64,000 nucleotides of DNA from Anastrepha obliqua. Its lineage: Eukaryota; Arthropoda; Insecta; Diptera; Tephritidae. A program made the translations under genes and the position numbers. Numbering within the stretch: position 1 is the stretch's first letter; each line of letters starts with the position of its first letter. The stretch is taken from assembly GCF_027943255.1 (NCBI RefSeq), contig NC_072897.1:19592044-19656043 (forward strand), given 5' to 3'. Below the pieces are notes generated by a model that made no database searches, was not told the origin of the DNA, and worked only from the letters and a program-made list of their open reading frames with translations. Below are positions 21,747 to 30,866 of this stretch, piece after piece.

Positions 21747-22436
21747 TCAGGTCAGTTCATAAGTTCGTGCGTTTTTTAAAGGTGGTCTTAAAATTAATAA
21801 AAAAGATGTTTGAAGTATTTATTAATCAATAATATATTTTCCTTCATTATTTACAACGTTTAGGCAAACTTTTAATTCCCTGCTCGAAAAATTGTTTGCC
21901 CTTGGAGCCAACCCATTTTCCCAGCTTTGATACCTTTTCCAACTGAACCAGGTGCCTGCGAACTGTTCCATGCGATGAATTTAACCTCTGAGCTATCATA
22001 TCGACTGTAAAATTTGGCTCAGCTTCCACGAGTTCGAGCAAGGCGTCGGAGTTAAAGACTTCAGGACGACCAGCGCGCGGGGCATCCTCCACGTCGCAGT
22101 TACCCCTTCGGAATTTTGAAAACCGCTTTTGCGCAGTCCTTACGCTGACGATATCCTCTCTGTGAACAGTGTTTATTTCTGCAGCAGCATTTGTTGCATT
22201 TTTACCACTTTTATAAAAAAAATACAAAATATGCCTCTTATACGCGTTTGAAGATTCCATTTTATTTTTTAACAACACGTGCTTCTATCCGCGATTAAAA
22301 TTACGTGTTGAATGCACAATATATCAAAGAAAATATAAATAGCTCCGTTATATTACGCGAATAATTTTTTGTATGCAAAAATCATACAAAAGGGAAATTA
22401 TGGGTAAAATACGCACGAACTTATGGACTGGCCTGA
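21747..22436 (-). mobile_element. E3 mariner, internally deleted derivative, copy C
   Basis: 690 bases with both 26-base terminal repeats intact and TA flanks. Unlike the long copies B, D, E and G, its ends could in principle still be recognised by a transposase supplied in trans. Confidence 0.88.
21847..22260 (-). pseudogene. E3 mariner transposase, N-terminal half only, copy C
   Basis: One unbroken frame from MESSNAYKR to the fused tail (KWVGSKGKQ). It encodes only the DNA-binding half. If made, it could bind element ends without cutting. Confidence 0.82.
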
Positions 22437-22996
22437 TATATTTTCACTGCTGTTCCCATGTCACCAAACGCGCTTATGCAAAATTTTAAAAATTCTGAAA
22501 GTGTTTACGAAATTTGCATTAGATAAAATGCACTGGTCAAATCGTCCCTCAGTTATTTAATTGTTTAGCTTTTTCATATCTAATAGCGTACTAAGTTAAG
22601 CTCGGTTTTTTCTTTGCAGAAACCAAATAATGCCTTCAATGAGCCTACTGCAAAATGCATTACGATTGTGTAATGAATATGCAGAATACGTATACTTGAG
22701 CATTACTTTAAATATACCTTAAAGTTAAATATTTTTAAAATTTTCTTTAATTTATCCAAGTAGCTTGTAAGGTTCACTTGTAGATGATTAGAAATAAGTA
22801 AGTATTGAAAAGTTCGGATTTAGAAATAAAAGTAAGACTAGTTTCGATCGTATCATCAATACAGGGTTTTGATAGTCTCATGGCTGTCGAAATAAACGTT
22901 CACAAGTGAGCAAAATTTTTAAGAATTGGAGTCTCCTGTACTTGTGTGAAATTTGTAGCCCATTCCGCTAAGTCTCATTGCGGCTTGCGTGTGTAC
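22437..22996. other. Spacer S1, left part, before LTR element 1
   Basis: Matches the long S1 form up to gtgtgtac, where the LTR element inserted. Nothing coding seen. Confidence 0.7.
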
Positions 22997-23559
22997 TGTA
23001 GTATGTTCACTTATCGAATGCTCACTGTACTCAGTTGAATGCATAAATATTATTACAAACACATTGTAGCACTTGACTACAATATTCATATAAACAATGT
23101 GCAAGCACTTGTGGTAATACGATCCCTGGGCCATTGCCCTGATGCTCACTGTACTCAGTTGAATGCATAAATATTATTACAAACACATTGTAGCACTTGA
23201 CTACAATATTCACATAAACAATGTGCAAGCACTTGTGGTAACACGATCCCTTGGACATTGCCCTGCATGGACATTACCGCATCGGCATATTTGATATGCG
23301 CCGACGGTTCAACAACCAAGTGAACATATTACCTCCTCCCCGCCGTTACGAGCCGCGTCAGCCCTTAGACGTTCTTATGTAAACAATACATAAAGAATTA
23401 TACATAAGCTGACCGCGCCTCTGCCGGCGTCCCTGACAGCGCAGCCACGCTGTCTTTAGCTGTAAGAACCAGATTGTAATAACTAAAAATTCAATCAATA
23501 AATGACACTCGTAGTGACGAGTCAAGCAAACGGAACATTTCTGATTATTTAACAATACA
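22997..23559 (+). repeat. 5' LTR, element 1
   Basis: 563 bases from TGTAGTATG to CAATACA. It holds an AATAAA at 23497-23502 (likely polyadenylation signal). It differs from its partner at 23472 (G here, T at 30605). Confidence 0.95.
23018..23265 (+). repeat. Two 124-base tandem units inside the LTR
   Basis: Units 23018-23141 and 23142-23265 both start atgctcactgtactc and end attgccctg, differing at about five bases. They lie in the presumed U3 part, so they may hold duplicated control elements. The same pair is in every LTR (30151-30398, 36696-36943, 43795-44042). Confidence 0.9.
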
Positions 23560-23573
23560 TGGCGGCCGTGACA
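23560..23573 (+). promoter_or_regulatory. Primer binding site, tRNA-Arg type
   Basis: tggcggccgtgaca directly follows the 5' LTR. It resembles the complement of the tRNA-Arg 3' end used by mdg1/412-type elements, with a mismatch or so. The tRNA assignment is from memory of the family. Confidence 0.7.
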
Positions 23574-23727
23574 AAGTCCTGGAGTCAAGCAGCAGGAGGA
23601 AAGAAAGCTATGCCAACAACATATACAAAGTATTGAAGCAGCTGGACGCTGGACAACTTTACATCGCAAAAAGGCAAAGAGCAGGAACAGCGTTGGAAGC
23701 TAACTTGTCTGAGTGAGTAGAGGTTCA

Positions 23728-24123
23728 ATGAATGCAGTAATTAAAAAGAAAAAAGCCGGAAGAAGCGGCATACGAGTACGCCTCCAAAAGAGGAAGGCGG
23801 AAATTCTCAAACTATTGTTTGCCACCAACCCACCATTACGTTGGGAGGCATCAATAGCACTACAAGCCGAGCTAGATCAGATTGATCAAGCCCAGAAGGC
23901 AAACCATAAGCATTCAACCTCTACCACCACACAAAGACATATAAAAATAATTGATAAAACTATTCCCAAATTAAACCAGCCAGGAGCAATAAAAGCCCAG
24001 CTTAGTAAACCAGCCAAGAAGTGCCCAACCGACTGCGAGGGACCATTGGACAGTGCGTTCTGCCAATACACGTGCAAGCACTGCACGGCAGCGGATCCGA
24101 ACACCAAGACGAACAACAACTAG
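23728..24123 (+). CDS. Leader ORF a, Lys/Arg-rich then Cys-rich small protein
   Basis: 131 codons from the ATG at 23728; a GTG five codons earlier is less likely to start it. The N-terminal half is basic (IKKKKAGRSGIRVRLQKRK); the C-terminal end has six Cys in about 25 residues (CPTDCEG..CQYTCKHC), which could bind zinc. I know no family for it. It is identical in both elements. It lies 168 bases after the 5' LTR and ~700 bases before gag. It could be a real small protein or an upstream ORF with a role in translation; no direct evidence either way. Confidence 0.45.
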   Translation: MNAVIKKKKAGRSGIRVRLQKRKAEILKLLFATNPPLRWEASIALQAELDQIDQAQKANHKHSTSTTTQRHIKIIDKTIPKLNQPGAIKAQLSKPAKKCPTDCEGPLDSAFCQYTCKHCTAADPNTKTNNN

Positions 24124-24451
24124 AAACATCAAACGCGAGAGGCACCCCGCCGCTTGCGTCAACGAGGGAGCGCCAGCGTGCCAGATCCGGCGAAGACCAG
24201 CTGGTGCAGATGGACGATCAACAGCAGCAGAATTTAGATATATTTATATAATACAAAAAAAAATATTGTAATTAATTTAAGACAAATATTGTAAGCGGAA
24301 GCGATAACTGCATTGCCCGCTAGAGTATGGCCAGTGAAGCCATACAAACCACTAGGTAGGAGATCGCTGTTGATCGAATCAGGAAAAATTAATTAAATTA
24401 AAATTGACTCCTAAATGAACATTAACGTTAGAAATAACAAAACTAAAATAT

Positions 24452-24718
24452 ATGAGCAGAAACAGTATAAGTAAATTTGATGATATATATATAATAACAC
24501 CCAGAATGGGGTTAATTGATACCAAAACAGTGGACTCCACTGCAAATGTAATAAATAAAATAGAATCGTCAAATACTGATATGAAAATGACAAACATATT
24601 GTTACTGATAATCGTTATTATTATGTGTGCATATATTATTTACAAAGCTTACATCCTACATAATAAATGTATAAAAAAGAGAGCCTTAAGCCAAGCTAAC
24701 GATCTTGATAAAATCTGA
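24452..24718 (+). CDS. Leader ORF b, small single-pass membrane protein
   Basis: 88 residues. A hydrophilic N-terminal half is followed by one strong membrane segment at about 47-67 (ILLLIIVIIMCAYIIYKAYI) and a short basic tail (KCIKKRA), so the N-terminus would face away from the cytosol by the positive-inside rule. It sits about 100 bases before gag. It is not an envelope protein: there is no signal peptide, no Cys pairs and no fusion-like segment. Unchanged in the second element. The family is unknown to me. The 328 bases before it (24124-24451) hold no supported gene. Confidence 0.45.
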   Translation: MSRNSISKFDDIYIITPRMGLIDTKTVDSTANVINKIESSNTDMKMTNILLLIIVIIMCAYIIYKAYILHNKCIKKRALSQANDLDKI

Positions 24719-24819
24719 AAATAATATACAAGCACACACGATTCTCATGGTAATGTGTTTATATATACAAAAAAAAAAAAAACTTTTATATATATACATA
24801 TACATAATGAATCCCAGGC

Positions 24820-26190
24820 ATGGAATGGGAGCAACTAACCCTAAATATCCGTGAACTAAAAGAAAAATTTGATAAATCTTACAAATGTGTAAGCCAGAAT
24901 AGGTCAATACAAAAGGATACTTTAAATAAACATGCGAAAATTCTTGTAGAAACATTTAATGATGCAAGAATATTAGTGCATGATAATAGACGCATAATAA
25001 ATAAAACTAACTGGTCAAAAATATCAAAATTGTTGATCAAATTACGTTTAAATTTATATAACGTCAAAGAAAAGTATCAGCTAGATATTTTCATTCCAAC
25101 AGTGTTAAATTCACCATTAACACTACATGGAGAAGAAGATCAGAAATCAGTTGAAACAGATTTAGATTCAGATCCTGAATCAAACGAAGAAACTGACATA
25201 AAAGAAAACGACCTAAAAGATCTTACTATTCCTGCACAAATCACTTTATCTGAAGAAGATAATGAGATAGAACAGGAAGAAGGATCGAATTCTAGCACAA
25301 GCTCAGCAGACACAGAAGAATACATCATGACAGACGTAAACGCCCAAAGGGCATACATAAAGGACATATCGAATGCCATTCCAGAATTCAATGGACAGAA
25401 AATACATCTTCAAAGATTCGTAACAGCTTTGAAGTTAATAAATCTGACAAAAGGCACATTCGAAGAAATAGCTGTTGAGGTCATTAAGTCAAAAATTGTT
25501 GGCTCAACTCTATACAAAGTCCAAAATGAAACGACAATTAATGCAATAATCAAAAAATTGCAAGATACTATAGTTGGTGAAACATCCGACGTAGTAAAAG
25601 CCAAATTGTCTAAAACAATGCAAAAAGGGAAAACTGCCGAAAAATTTACGACAGAAATTGACAATTTACGAAAGCTTTTGGAAGCTTCGTATATCGACGA
25701 AGGCCTATCAGCCGAACATGCTGACAAATTCAGCACTAAAGAAGCCATTAACACAATGGTTAAAAATTGCGAACACGGAAAGTTAAAAACAATCCTCGAG
25801 GCAGGCAATTTCAAAACAATGGATGAAGCCGTCACAAAGTATATACAATGTAGTACCGAAATGACAGGCAATCCCAATTCAATATTGCTAGCCCAAAGGG
25901 GCCGTGGTAATTATAACAACAGGAATAATTATCGCGGTAGAGGCAATGGTAGAGGCAATGGTCGAGGTTATTATAATAATAATAATTATAATAACAACAA
26001 CCGCAATAATGGCCAGAATAATAATTACCAATATAATAATTATAGAGGTAACAATAGAGGAAACAACAGAGTCAACCATAGAGGAAATAACCACCAAAAT
26101 GGAGGTTATAACCAAAACAGTTACAATAATGTAAGGGTGACCCAAAACGCTTCGGGAAACTCCCAACAGCCTTTAGATACTCAGCAGTAA
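24820..26190 (+). CDS. gag: Gag, RG/Asn-rich tail, LTR element 1
   Basis: 456 residues. It forms the particle that packages element RNA in the cytoplasm. The first in-frame ATG is used; the ATG at 24806 is in another frame and soon stops. There is a helical N-terminal part, then an acidic linker (about 105-165), then a capsid-like region (about 180-345: PEFNGQKIHLQRFV, LINLTKG, IQCSTE). Residues 359-440 are made of RG, RGN and Asn repeats (NYNNRNNYRGRG) in place of a CCHC zinc knuckle, which is known in mdg1/412-like Gags. The ORF ends at the TAA 26188-26190. Pol overlaps it in the -1 frame. Confidence 0.9.
   Translation: MEWEQLTLNIRELKEKFDKSYKCVSQNRSIQKDTLNKHAKILVETFNDARILVHDNRRIINKTNWSKISKLLIKLRLNLYNVKEKYQLDIFIPTVLNSPLTLHGEEDQKSVETDLDSDPESNEETDIKENDLKDLTIPAQITLSEEDNEIEQEEGSNSSTSSADTEEYIMTDVNAQRAYIKDISNAIPEFNGQKIHLQRFVTALKLINLTKGTFEEIAVEVIKSKIVGSTLYKVQNETTINAIIKKLQDTIVGETSDVVKAKLSKTMQKGKTAEKFTTEIDNLRKLLEASYIDEGLSAEHADKFSTKEAINTMVKNCEHGKLKTILEAGNFKTMDEAVTKYIQCSTEMTGNPNSILLAQRGRGNYNNRNNYRGRGNGRGNGRGYYNNNNYNNNNRNNGQNNNYQYNNYRGNNRGNNRVNHRGNNHQNGGYNQNSYNNVRVTQNASGNSQQPLDTQQ
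26154..26160 (+). promoter_or_regulatory. -1 frameshift slippery heptamer GGGAAAC
   Basis: In the Gag frame the bases read tcG GGA AAC, the X XXY YYZ arrangement, ten codons before the gag stop. The pol frame is -1 relative to gag and is open through this point. No clear stem-loop is seen downstream by eye. Confidence 0.7.
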
Positions 26191-29100
26191 ATAATAAAAT
26201 TCATACCATCAATCTCAGCCAAAACATATACGTAACCTTCACAAATATAAACACAGGGAAAGAACTAGTATTCTTGATAGACACAGGTGCAGATATATCT
26301 ATATTAAAAGAAAATTCAGATGTTTTTCAATACATTCAAACTGATCATATAATAAATATACAGGGAATAAGTCAAGAAGTAACCAAATCTAAAGGACTTA
26401 CTTCCATTGAAATCCAAACCACAAATTACATAATCCCCCACGATTTTCACATTGTAAATTTACAATTCGCTATTCCATGTGATGGAATACTAGGAATAGA
26501 TTTCATTAAAAAATACAACTGTCAATTAGATTTCAAGCCGTCTGAAGACTGGCTTATAATCAGACCAACTAACTTAAAATACCCAATTTATGTTCCGATA
26601 ACATACAGTTCTGGCAACAATTCAATAGTTCTGCCAGCAAGATCACAAGTGATCCGAAAAATTACAATAAACTCAGTAGAAGACAGTGTATTTATTCCAA
26701 ACCAAGAAATTCTGCATGGTATCTACATAGCAAATACCATAGCAACAACCCAAAATGCATTCATAAGAATGCTTAATACAACAAATGAAGATCAGTTAAT
26801 CAACATAAATAAATTAGAATATGAACCACTTTCAAGCTACGAAGTAGTTAAAACAATTCCAGAGAATAGAGAGAAATCTGTACTAAAACAGCTATCAAAG
26901 AATTTCCCACCACAATTTCATAATCAACTAACAACAATCTGTAAACAATACAGCGATGTATTCGGACTAGAAACCGAACCAATAACCACAAATAATTTTT
27001 ATAAACAAAAACTGAGATTGAAGGATGATGAAGAAATATACATTAAAAATTATAGAAATCCTCACAGTCACAAAGACGAAATTCAGAAACAAGTCCAAAA
27101 ACTAATTGACGACAAAATAGTCGAACCATCTGTATCTGCTTATAATAGCCCTTTGTTATTAGTACCCAAAAAGTCACTTCCAAATTCGGAAACAAAAAAA
27201 TGGCGATTAGTAATTGACTATCGTCAAATTAATAAAAAACTGTTGTCTGATAAATTTCCGCTCCCTAGAATTGATGATATTTTGGATCAACTAGGTAGAG
27301 CAAAGTACTTCTCATGCCTGGACTTAATGTCAGGTTTTCATCAAACTGAACTTGAAGAAAAATCAAGAGATATTACTTCTTTTTCAACAAACAATGGTTC
27401 ATATCGCTTCACGCGATTACCATTCGGTTTAAAAATAGCGCCAAATTCGTTTCAGAGAATGATGACTATAGCCTTCTCTGGACTTGAACCTTCACAAGCA
27501 TTCCTTTATATGGATGACTTAATAGTCATTGGTTGTTCTGAAAAACAGATGCTCAAAAACTTAACCAATGTTTTTGACAAATGTAGACAACACAATCTAA
27601 AGTTACATCCCGAAAAATGCTCATTTTTCATGCATGAAGTCACTTTCCTAGGACATAAATGCACAGACAAAGGAATCTTGCCCGACGACAAAAAATACGA
27701 CGTCATCCAAAATTATCCAGTCCCACACGATGCGGACAGCGCTAGAAGATTTGTTGCATTTTGTAACTACTACAGAAGATTCATAAAAAATTTTGCTGAT
27801 TATTCCCGTCACATAACGAAGTTATGTAAAAAGAATGTAAAATTCGAATGGACAGCTAATTGCCAAAACGCCTTCGAATATCTAAAATCAGCACTAATGA
27901 ATCCAACACTCCTACAATACCCAGATTTCAGCAAAGAATTCTGTATTATCACAGATGCTAGTAAGCAAGCATGTGGAGCAGTTCTAACTCAGAACAAAAA
28001 CGGACTCCAACTCCCAGTTGCATACGCATCAAGAGCATTCACAAAAGGTGAAAGCAACAAAAGCACAACAGAACAGGAATTAGCAGCTATTCATTGGGCA
28101 ATAATATATTTCAGACCATATATTTATGGTAGACACTTCACTGTCAAAACAGATCACAGAGCACTTACTTACATATTCTCAATGGTAAATCCAAGTTCGA
28201 AACTTACTCGTATGAGACTTGAATTAGAGGAATATAATTTCACAGTAGAATATCTAAAGGGCAAAGATAATTTTGTAGCCGATGCGCCATCAAGAATTAC
28301 AATAAAGGACTTAAAAAACATACAAATAAGTAATAAAATTCTGAAAGTCACTACCAGAAATCAAAGTAAACAGTTAAATTCCTGCGCAGGAAAAGAAAAA
28401 GAAAAAGAGGATTTGCGAAAGCAAACTCTAAATACTTCTCAGCCCAACGTATACGAAGTCATTGCAAATGACGAGGTACGAAAAGTAGTGACCTTGCGAA
28501 TAACAGACTCTCTATGCTTACTAAAACATGGAAATAAAGTTATAGCAAGAATTGATGTTAGCAATATGTACACCAATGAAATTCTTGACTTAGGTCAGTT
28601 CTTTCAAAGGCTTGAAACGGAAGCCGGTATACTTAATATTAGCCAACTCAAAGTGGCACCGAGCGAAAAGATCTTTGAACTAATTTCAATAGATACTTTT
28701 AAAAAAATGGGCAATGAAATATTGAAATCTTTAAGAGTAGCGCTACTCCAGCCGGTGACCCTAATACAAAAAGATAAAGAAAAAGAAGCAATACTGTTTA
28801 CATTCCATGATGATCCAATACAAGGAGGTCATACAGGAATAGATAGAACAATAGCTAAAATAAAAAGACACTACTATTGGAAAAATATGACTCGTCATAT
28901 CAAAGAGTATATACGTAGATGTCCCAAATGCCAAATGTCAAAGACGACATTACACACAAAGACCCCAATGACTCTAACTGAAACTCCAATATATGCTTTC
29001 GACAGAGTGATAGTAGATACAATTGGTCCATTACCACGCACGGAAAATGGAAATGAATACGCAGTCACTTTAATATGTGATCTGACAAAGTACTTAGTAG

Positions 29101-29819
29101 CAATTCCAGTTGCAAACAAAAGTGCAACAACTGTCGCAAAAGCTATATTCGAATCTTTTATTCTGAAGTACGGTCCAATGAAGACGTTCATTACGGACAT
29201 GGGAACAGAATATAAAAATTCAATTATATCTGACTTGTGCAAATACTTAAAGATAGACAACATAACGTCTACTGCACACCACCATCAGACCGTTGGAACA
29301 GTAGAAAGAAGCCACAGAACATTCAATGAATATATCCGTTCTTACATATCTGTTGACAAAACAGATTGGGACGTATGGCTACAATATTTCGTATACTGTT
29401 TCAACACGACACCCTCTATGGCACATAATTATTGTCCATATGAGCTAGTTTTTGGCAAACAGAGTAACTTGCCAAAATATTTTACAAATATAGATAAAAT
29501 AGAACCTATTTATAATATAGATGATTACTCTAAAGAAGTTAAGTTTAGATTAGAATCAGCCTATAAAAGGGCTAGATTACTATTAGAAAAACATAAAAAT
29601 AGAAATAAAGAATATTACGATAGGAATATTATAGATAGTAACATAAAAATAGATGACCTAGTTTTATTAAAAAATGAAACAGGCCATAAGCTAGATAAAA
29701 CATATTTAGGCCCTTATACTGTAGTAAAAATAGAAGATAACGATAATATAATAATTAAAGACAGTAAAAATAAGAAACAAAAAGTACATAAAGATAGGTT
29801 AAAGATTTTCATTTCTTGA
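26154..29819 (+). CDS. pol: Pol: protease, reverse transcriptase, RNase H, integrase, element 1
   Basis: 1221 codons counted from the slippery site; no ATG starts it, so it is made as Gag-Pol by -1 shift. It processes the polyprotein, copies the RNA and inserts the DNA. Protease DTGA at 43-46. Reverse transcriptase about 280-560 with WRLVIDYRQ, LPFGLKIAPNSFQ and YMDD at 452-455. RNase H with TDASKQACG (601) and TEQELAAIHWA. Integrase with the HHCC finger (GGHTGIDR, CPKC) and D955, D1015, E1051, the last two 35 residues apart, then a GPY-type C-terminal module (YLGPYTVVKI). No chromodomain, no env after it. Residue 398 is Thr in a motif that reads HQIEL in copy 2 and most relatives. Confidence 0.95.
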   Translation, partial: GKLPTAFRYSAVNNKIHTINLSQNIYVTFTNINTGKELVFLIDTGADISILKENSDVFQYIQTDHIINIQGISQEVTKSKGLTSIEIQTTNYIIPHDFHIVNLQFAIPCDGILGIDFIKKYNCQLDFKPSEDWLIIRPTNLKYPIYVPITYSSGNNSIVLPARSQVIRKITINSVEDSVFIPNQEILHGIYIANTIATTQNAFIRMLNTTNEDQLININKLEYEPLSSYEVVKTIPENREKSVLKQLSKNFPPQFHNQLTTICKQYSDVFGLETEPITTNNFYKQKLRLKDDEEIYIKNYRNPHSHKDEIQKQVQKLIDDKIVEPSVSAYNSPLLLVPKKSLPNSETKKWRLVIDYRQINKKLLSDKFPLPRIDDILDQLGRAKYFSCLDLMSGFHQTELEEKSRDITSFSTNNGSYRFTRLPFGLKIAPNSFQRMMTIAFSGLEPSQAFLYMDDLIVIGCSEKQMLKNLTNVFDKCRQHNLKLHPEKCSFFMHEVTFLGHKCTDKGILPDDKKYDVIQNYPVPHDADSARRFVAFCNYYRRFIKNFADYSRHITKLCKKNVKFEWTANCQNAFEYLKSALMNPTLLQYPDFSKEFCIITDASKQACGAVLTQNKNGLQLPVAYASRAFTKGESNKSTTEQELAAIHWAIIYFRPYIYGRHFTVKTDHRALTYIFSMVNPSSKLTRMRLELEEYNFTVEYLKGKDNFVADAPSRITIKDLKNIQISNKILKVTTRNQSKQLNSCAGKEKEKEDLRKQTLNTSQPNVYEVIANDEVRKVVTLRITDSLCLLKHGNKVIARIDVSNMYTNEILDLGQFFQRLETEAGILNISQLKVAPSEKIFELISIDTFKKMGNEILKSLRVALLQPVTLIQKDKEKEAILFTFHDDPIQGGHTGIDRTIAKIKRHYYWKNMTRHIKEYIRRCPKCQMSKTTLHTKTPMTLTETPIYAFDRVIVDTIGPLPRTENGNEYAVTLICDLTKYLVAIPVANKSATTVAKAIFESFILKYGPMKTFITDMGTEYKNSIISDLCKYLKIDNITSTAHHHQTVGTVERSHRTFNEYIRSYISVDKTDWDVWLQYFVYCFNTTPSMAHNYCPYELVFGKQSNLPKYFTNIDKIEPIYNIDDYSKEVKFRLESAYKRARLLLEKHKNRNKEYYDRNIIDSNIKIDDLVLLKNETGHKLDKTYLGPYTVVKIEDNDNIIIKDSKNKKQKVHKDRLKIFIS

Positions 29820-29877
29820 TTTATTAAATACATGTTACTTCACAATCAGTTGACTACTATTATAAAGTACGGTATGG

Positions 29878-29969
29878 CCATACCTATAATAAGTAATTAA
29901 TATAATTAATACCATACCTATAATAAGTAATTAATATAATTAATACCATACCTATAATAAGTAATTAAT
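29878..29969 (+). repeat. 34-base minisatellite, 2.7 units, plus a TA run
   Basis: Units start ccatacctataataag, at 29878, 29912 and 29946 (partial), followed by a TA dinucleotide run at about 29971-29990. Non-coding 3' region between pol and the purine tract. Element 2 has one unit fewer. Confidence 0.92.
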
Positions 29970-30117
29970 GCTATATATATATATATATATCATCAAATCT
30001 ATTAATTAATTAGTATTAAAAGTCATAAAATGAAAAAAAAATAAATATATATAAATTTTACACATAAGTAAGTAATAACACTAAGAAAATAACTTCATGT
30101 AATTACGTTATTTTTCT

Positions 30118-30129
30118 AAAGGAGGGAGA
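30118..30129 (+). promoter_or_regulatory. Polypurine tract
   Basis: aaaggagggaga directly before the 3' LTR; primes plus-strand DNA in LTR elements. Confidence 0.9.
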
Positions 30130-30692
30130 TGTAGTATGTTCACTTATCGAATGCTCACTGTACTCAGTTGAATGCATAAATATTATTACAAACACATTGT
30201 AGCACTTGACTACAATATTCATATAAACAATGTGCAAGCACTTGTGGTAATACGATCCCTGGGCCATTGCCCTGATGCTCACTGTACTCAGTTGAATGCA
30301 TAAATATTATTACAAACACATTGTAGCACTTGACTACAATATTCACATAAACAATGTGCAAGCACTTGTGGTAACACGATCCCTTGGACATTGCCCTGCA
30401 TGGACATTACCGCATCGGCATATTTGATATGCGCCGACGGTTCAACAACCAAGTGAACATATTACCTCCTCCCCGCCGTTACGAGCCGCGTCAGCCCTTA
30501 GACGTTCTTATGTAAACAATACATAAAGAATTATACATAAGCTGACCGCGCCTCTGCCGGCGTCCCTGACAGCGCAGCCACGCTGTCTTTAGCTGTAAGA
30601 ACCATATTGTAATAACTAAAAATTCAATCAATAAATGACACTCGTAGTGACGAGTCAAGCAAACGGAACATTTCTGATTATTTAACAATACA
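30130..30692 (+). repeat. 3' LTR, element 1
   Basis: 563 bases, ends ..aacaataca then gtac. T at 30605 is the only difference from the 5' LTR that I found. Confidence 0.95.
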
Positions 30693-30696
30693 GTAC

Positions 30697-30866
30697 ATAT
30701 TATAATTAATAAATTATCCCAAGCTAGAGGTCTCCCCTTTGGCCGATGGCGCCCGTTTGGCAATACAATCCAATACGTTCATAATACTCAATATGGGGCT
30801 TCTAAGTTACCATTCCATCCGGGTATTTTACATTTTCTCGTAAATAAGACATGCTCCGCCTTTAGT
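30697..30866. other. Spacer S1, right part, after LTR element 1
   Basis: Continues the long S1 form (atattataattaataaatt..) exactly where the left part stopped. No gene. Confidence 0.7.

Larger units (their letters stand above)
22997..30692 (+). mobile_element. Complete Ty3-type (mdg1/412-like) LTR retrotransposon, copy 1
   Basis: 7696 bases: 563-base LTRs, Arg-type primer site, two leader ORFs, gag, pol (protease, reverse transcriptase, RNase H, integrase) and a purine tract. There is no env. Four-base target duplication gtac at 22993-22996 and 30693-30696. The LTRs differ at one base, and all long frames are open. The Arg primer site, 4-base duplication and Gag with an RG/N-rich tail fit the mdg1/412 lineage of insect Ty3 elements. 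Confidence 0.93.

Noticed and set aside
23142..23265. Solo LTR or nested LTR inside the LTR
   Set aside because: The second block repeats only 124 internal bases and lacks LTR ends; all four LTRs share it.
24021..24271. Two extra ORFs overlapping the end of leader ORF a
   Set aside because: Overlapping frames with no independent support, partly in the other frame of the Cys-rich tail.
25888..26166. Minus- and plus-strand Ile/Val-rich ORFs over the gag tail
   Set aside because: They arise from aat/aac/att repeats of the Asn-rich Gag tail read in other frames.
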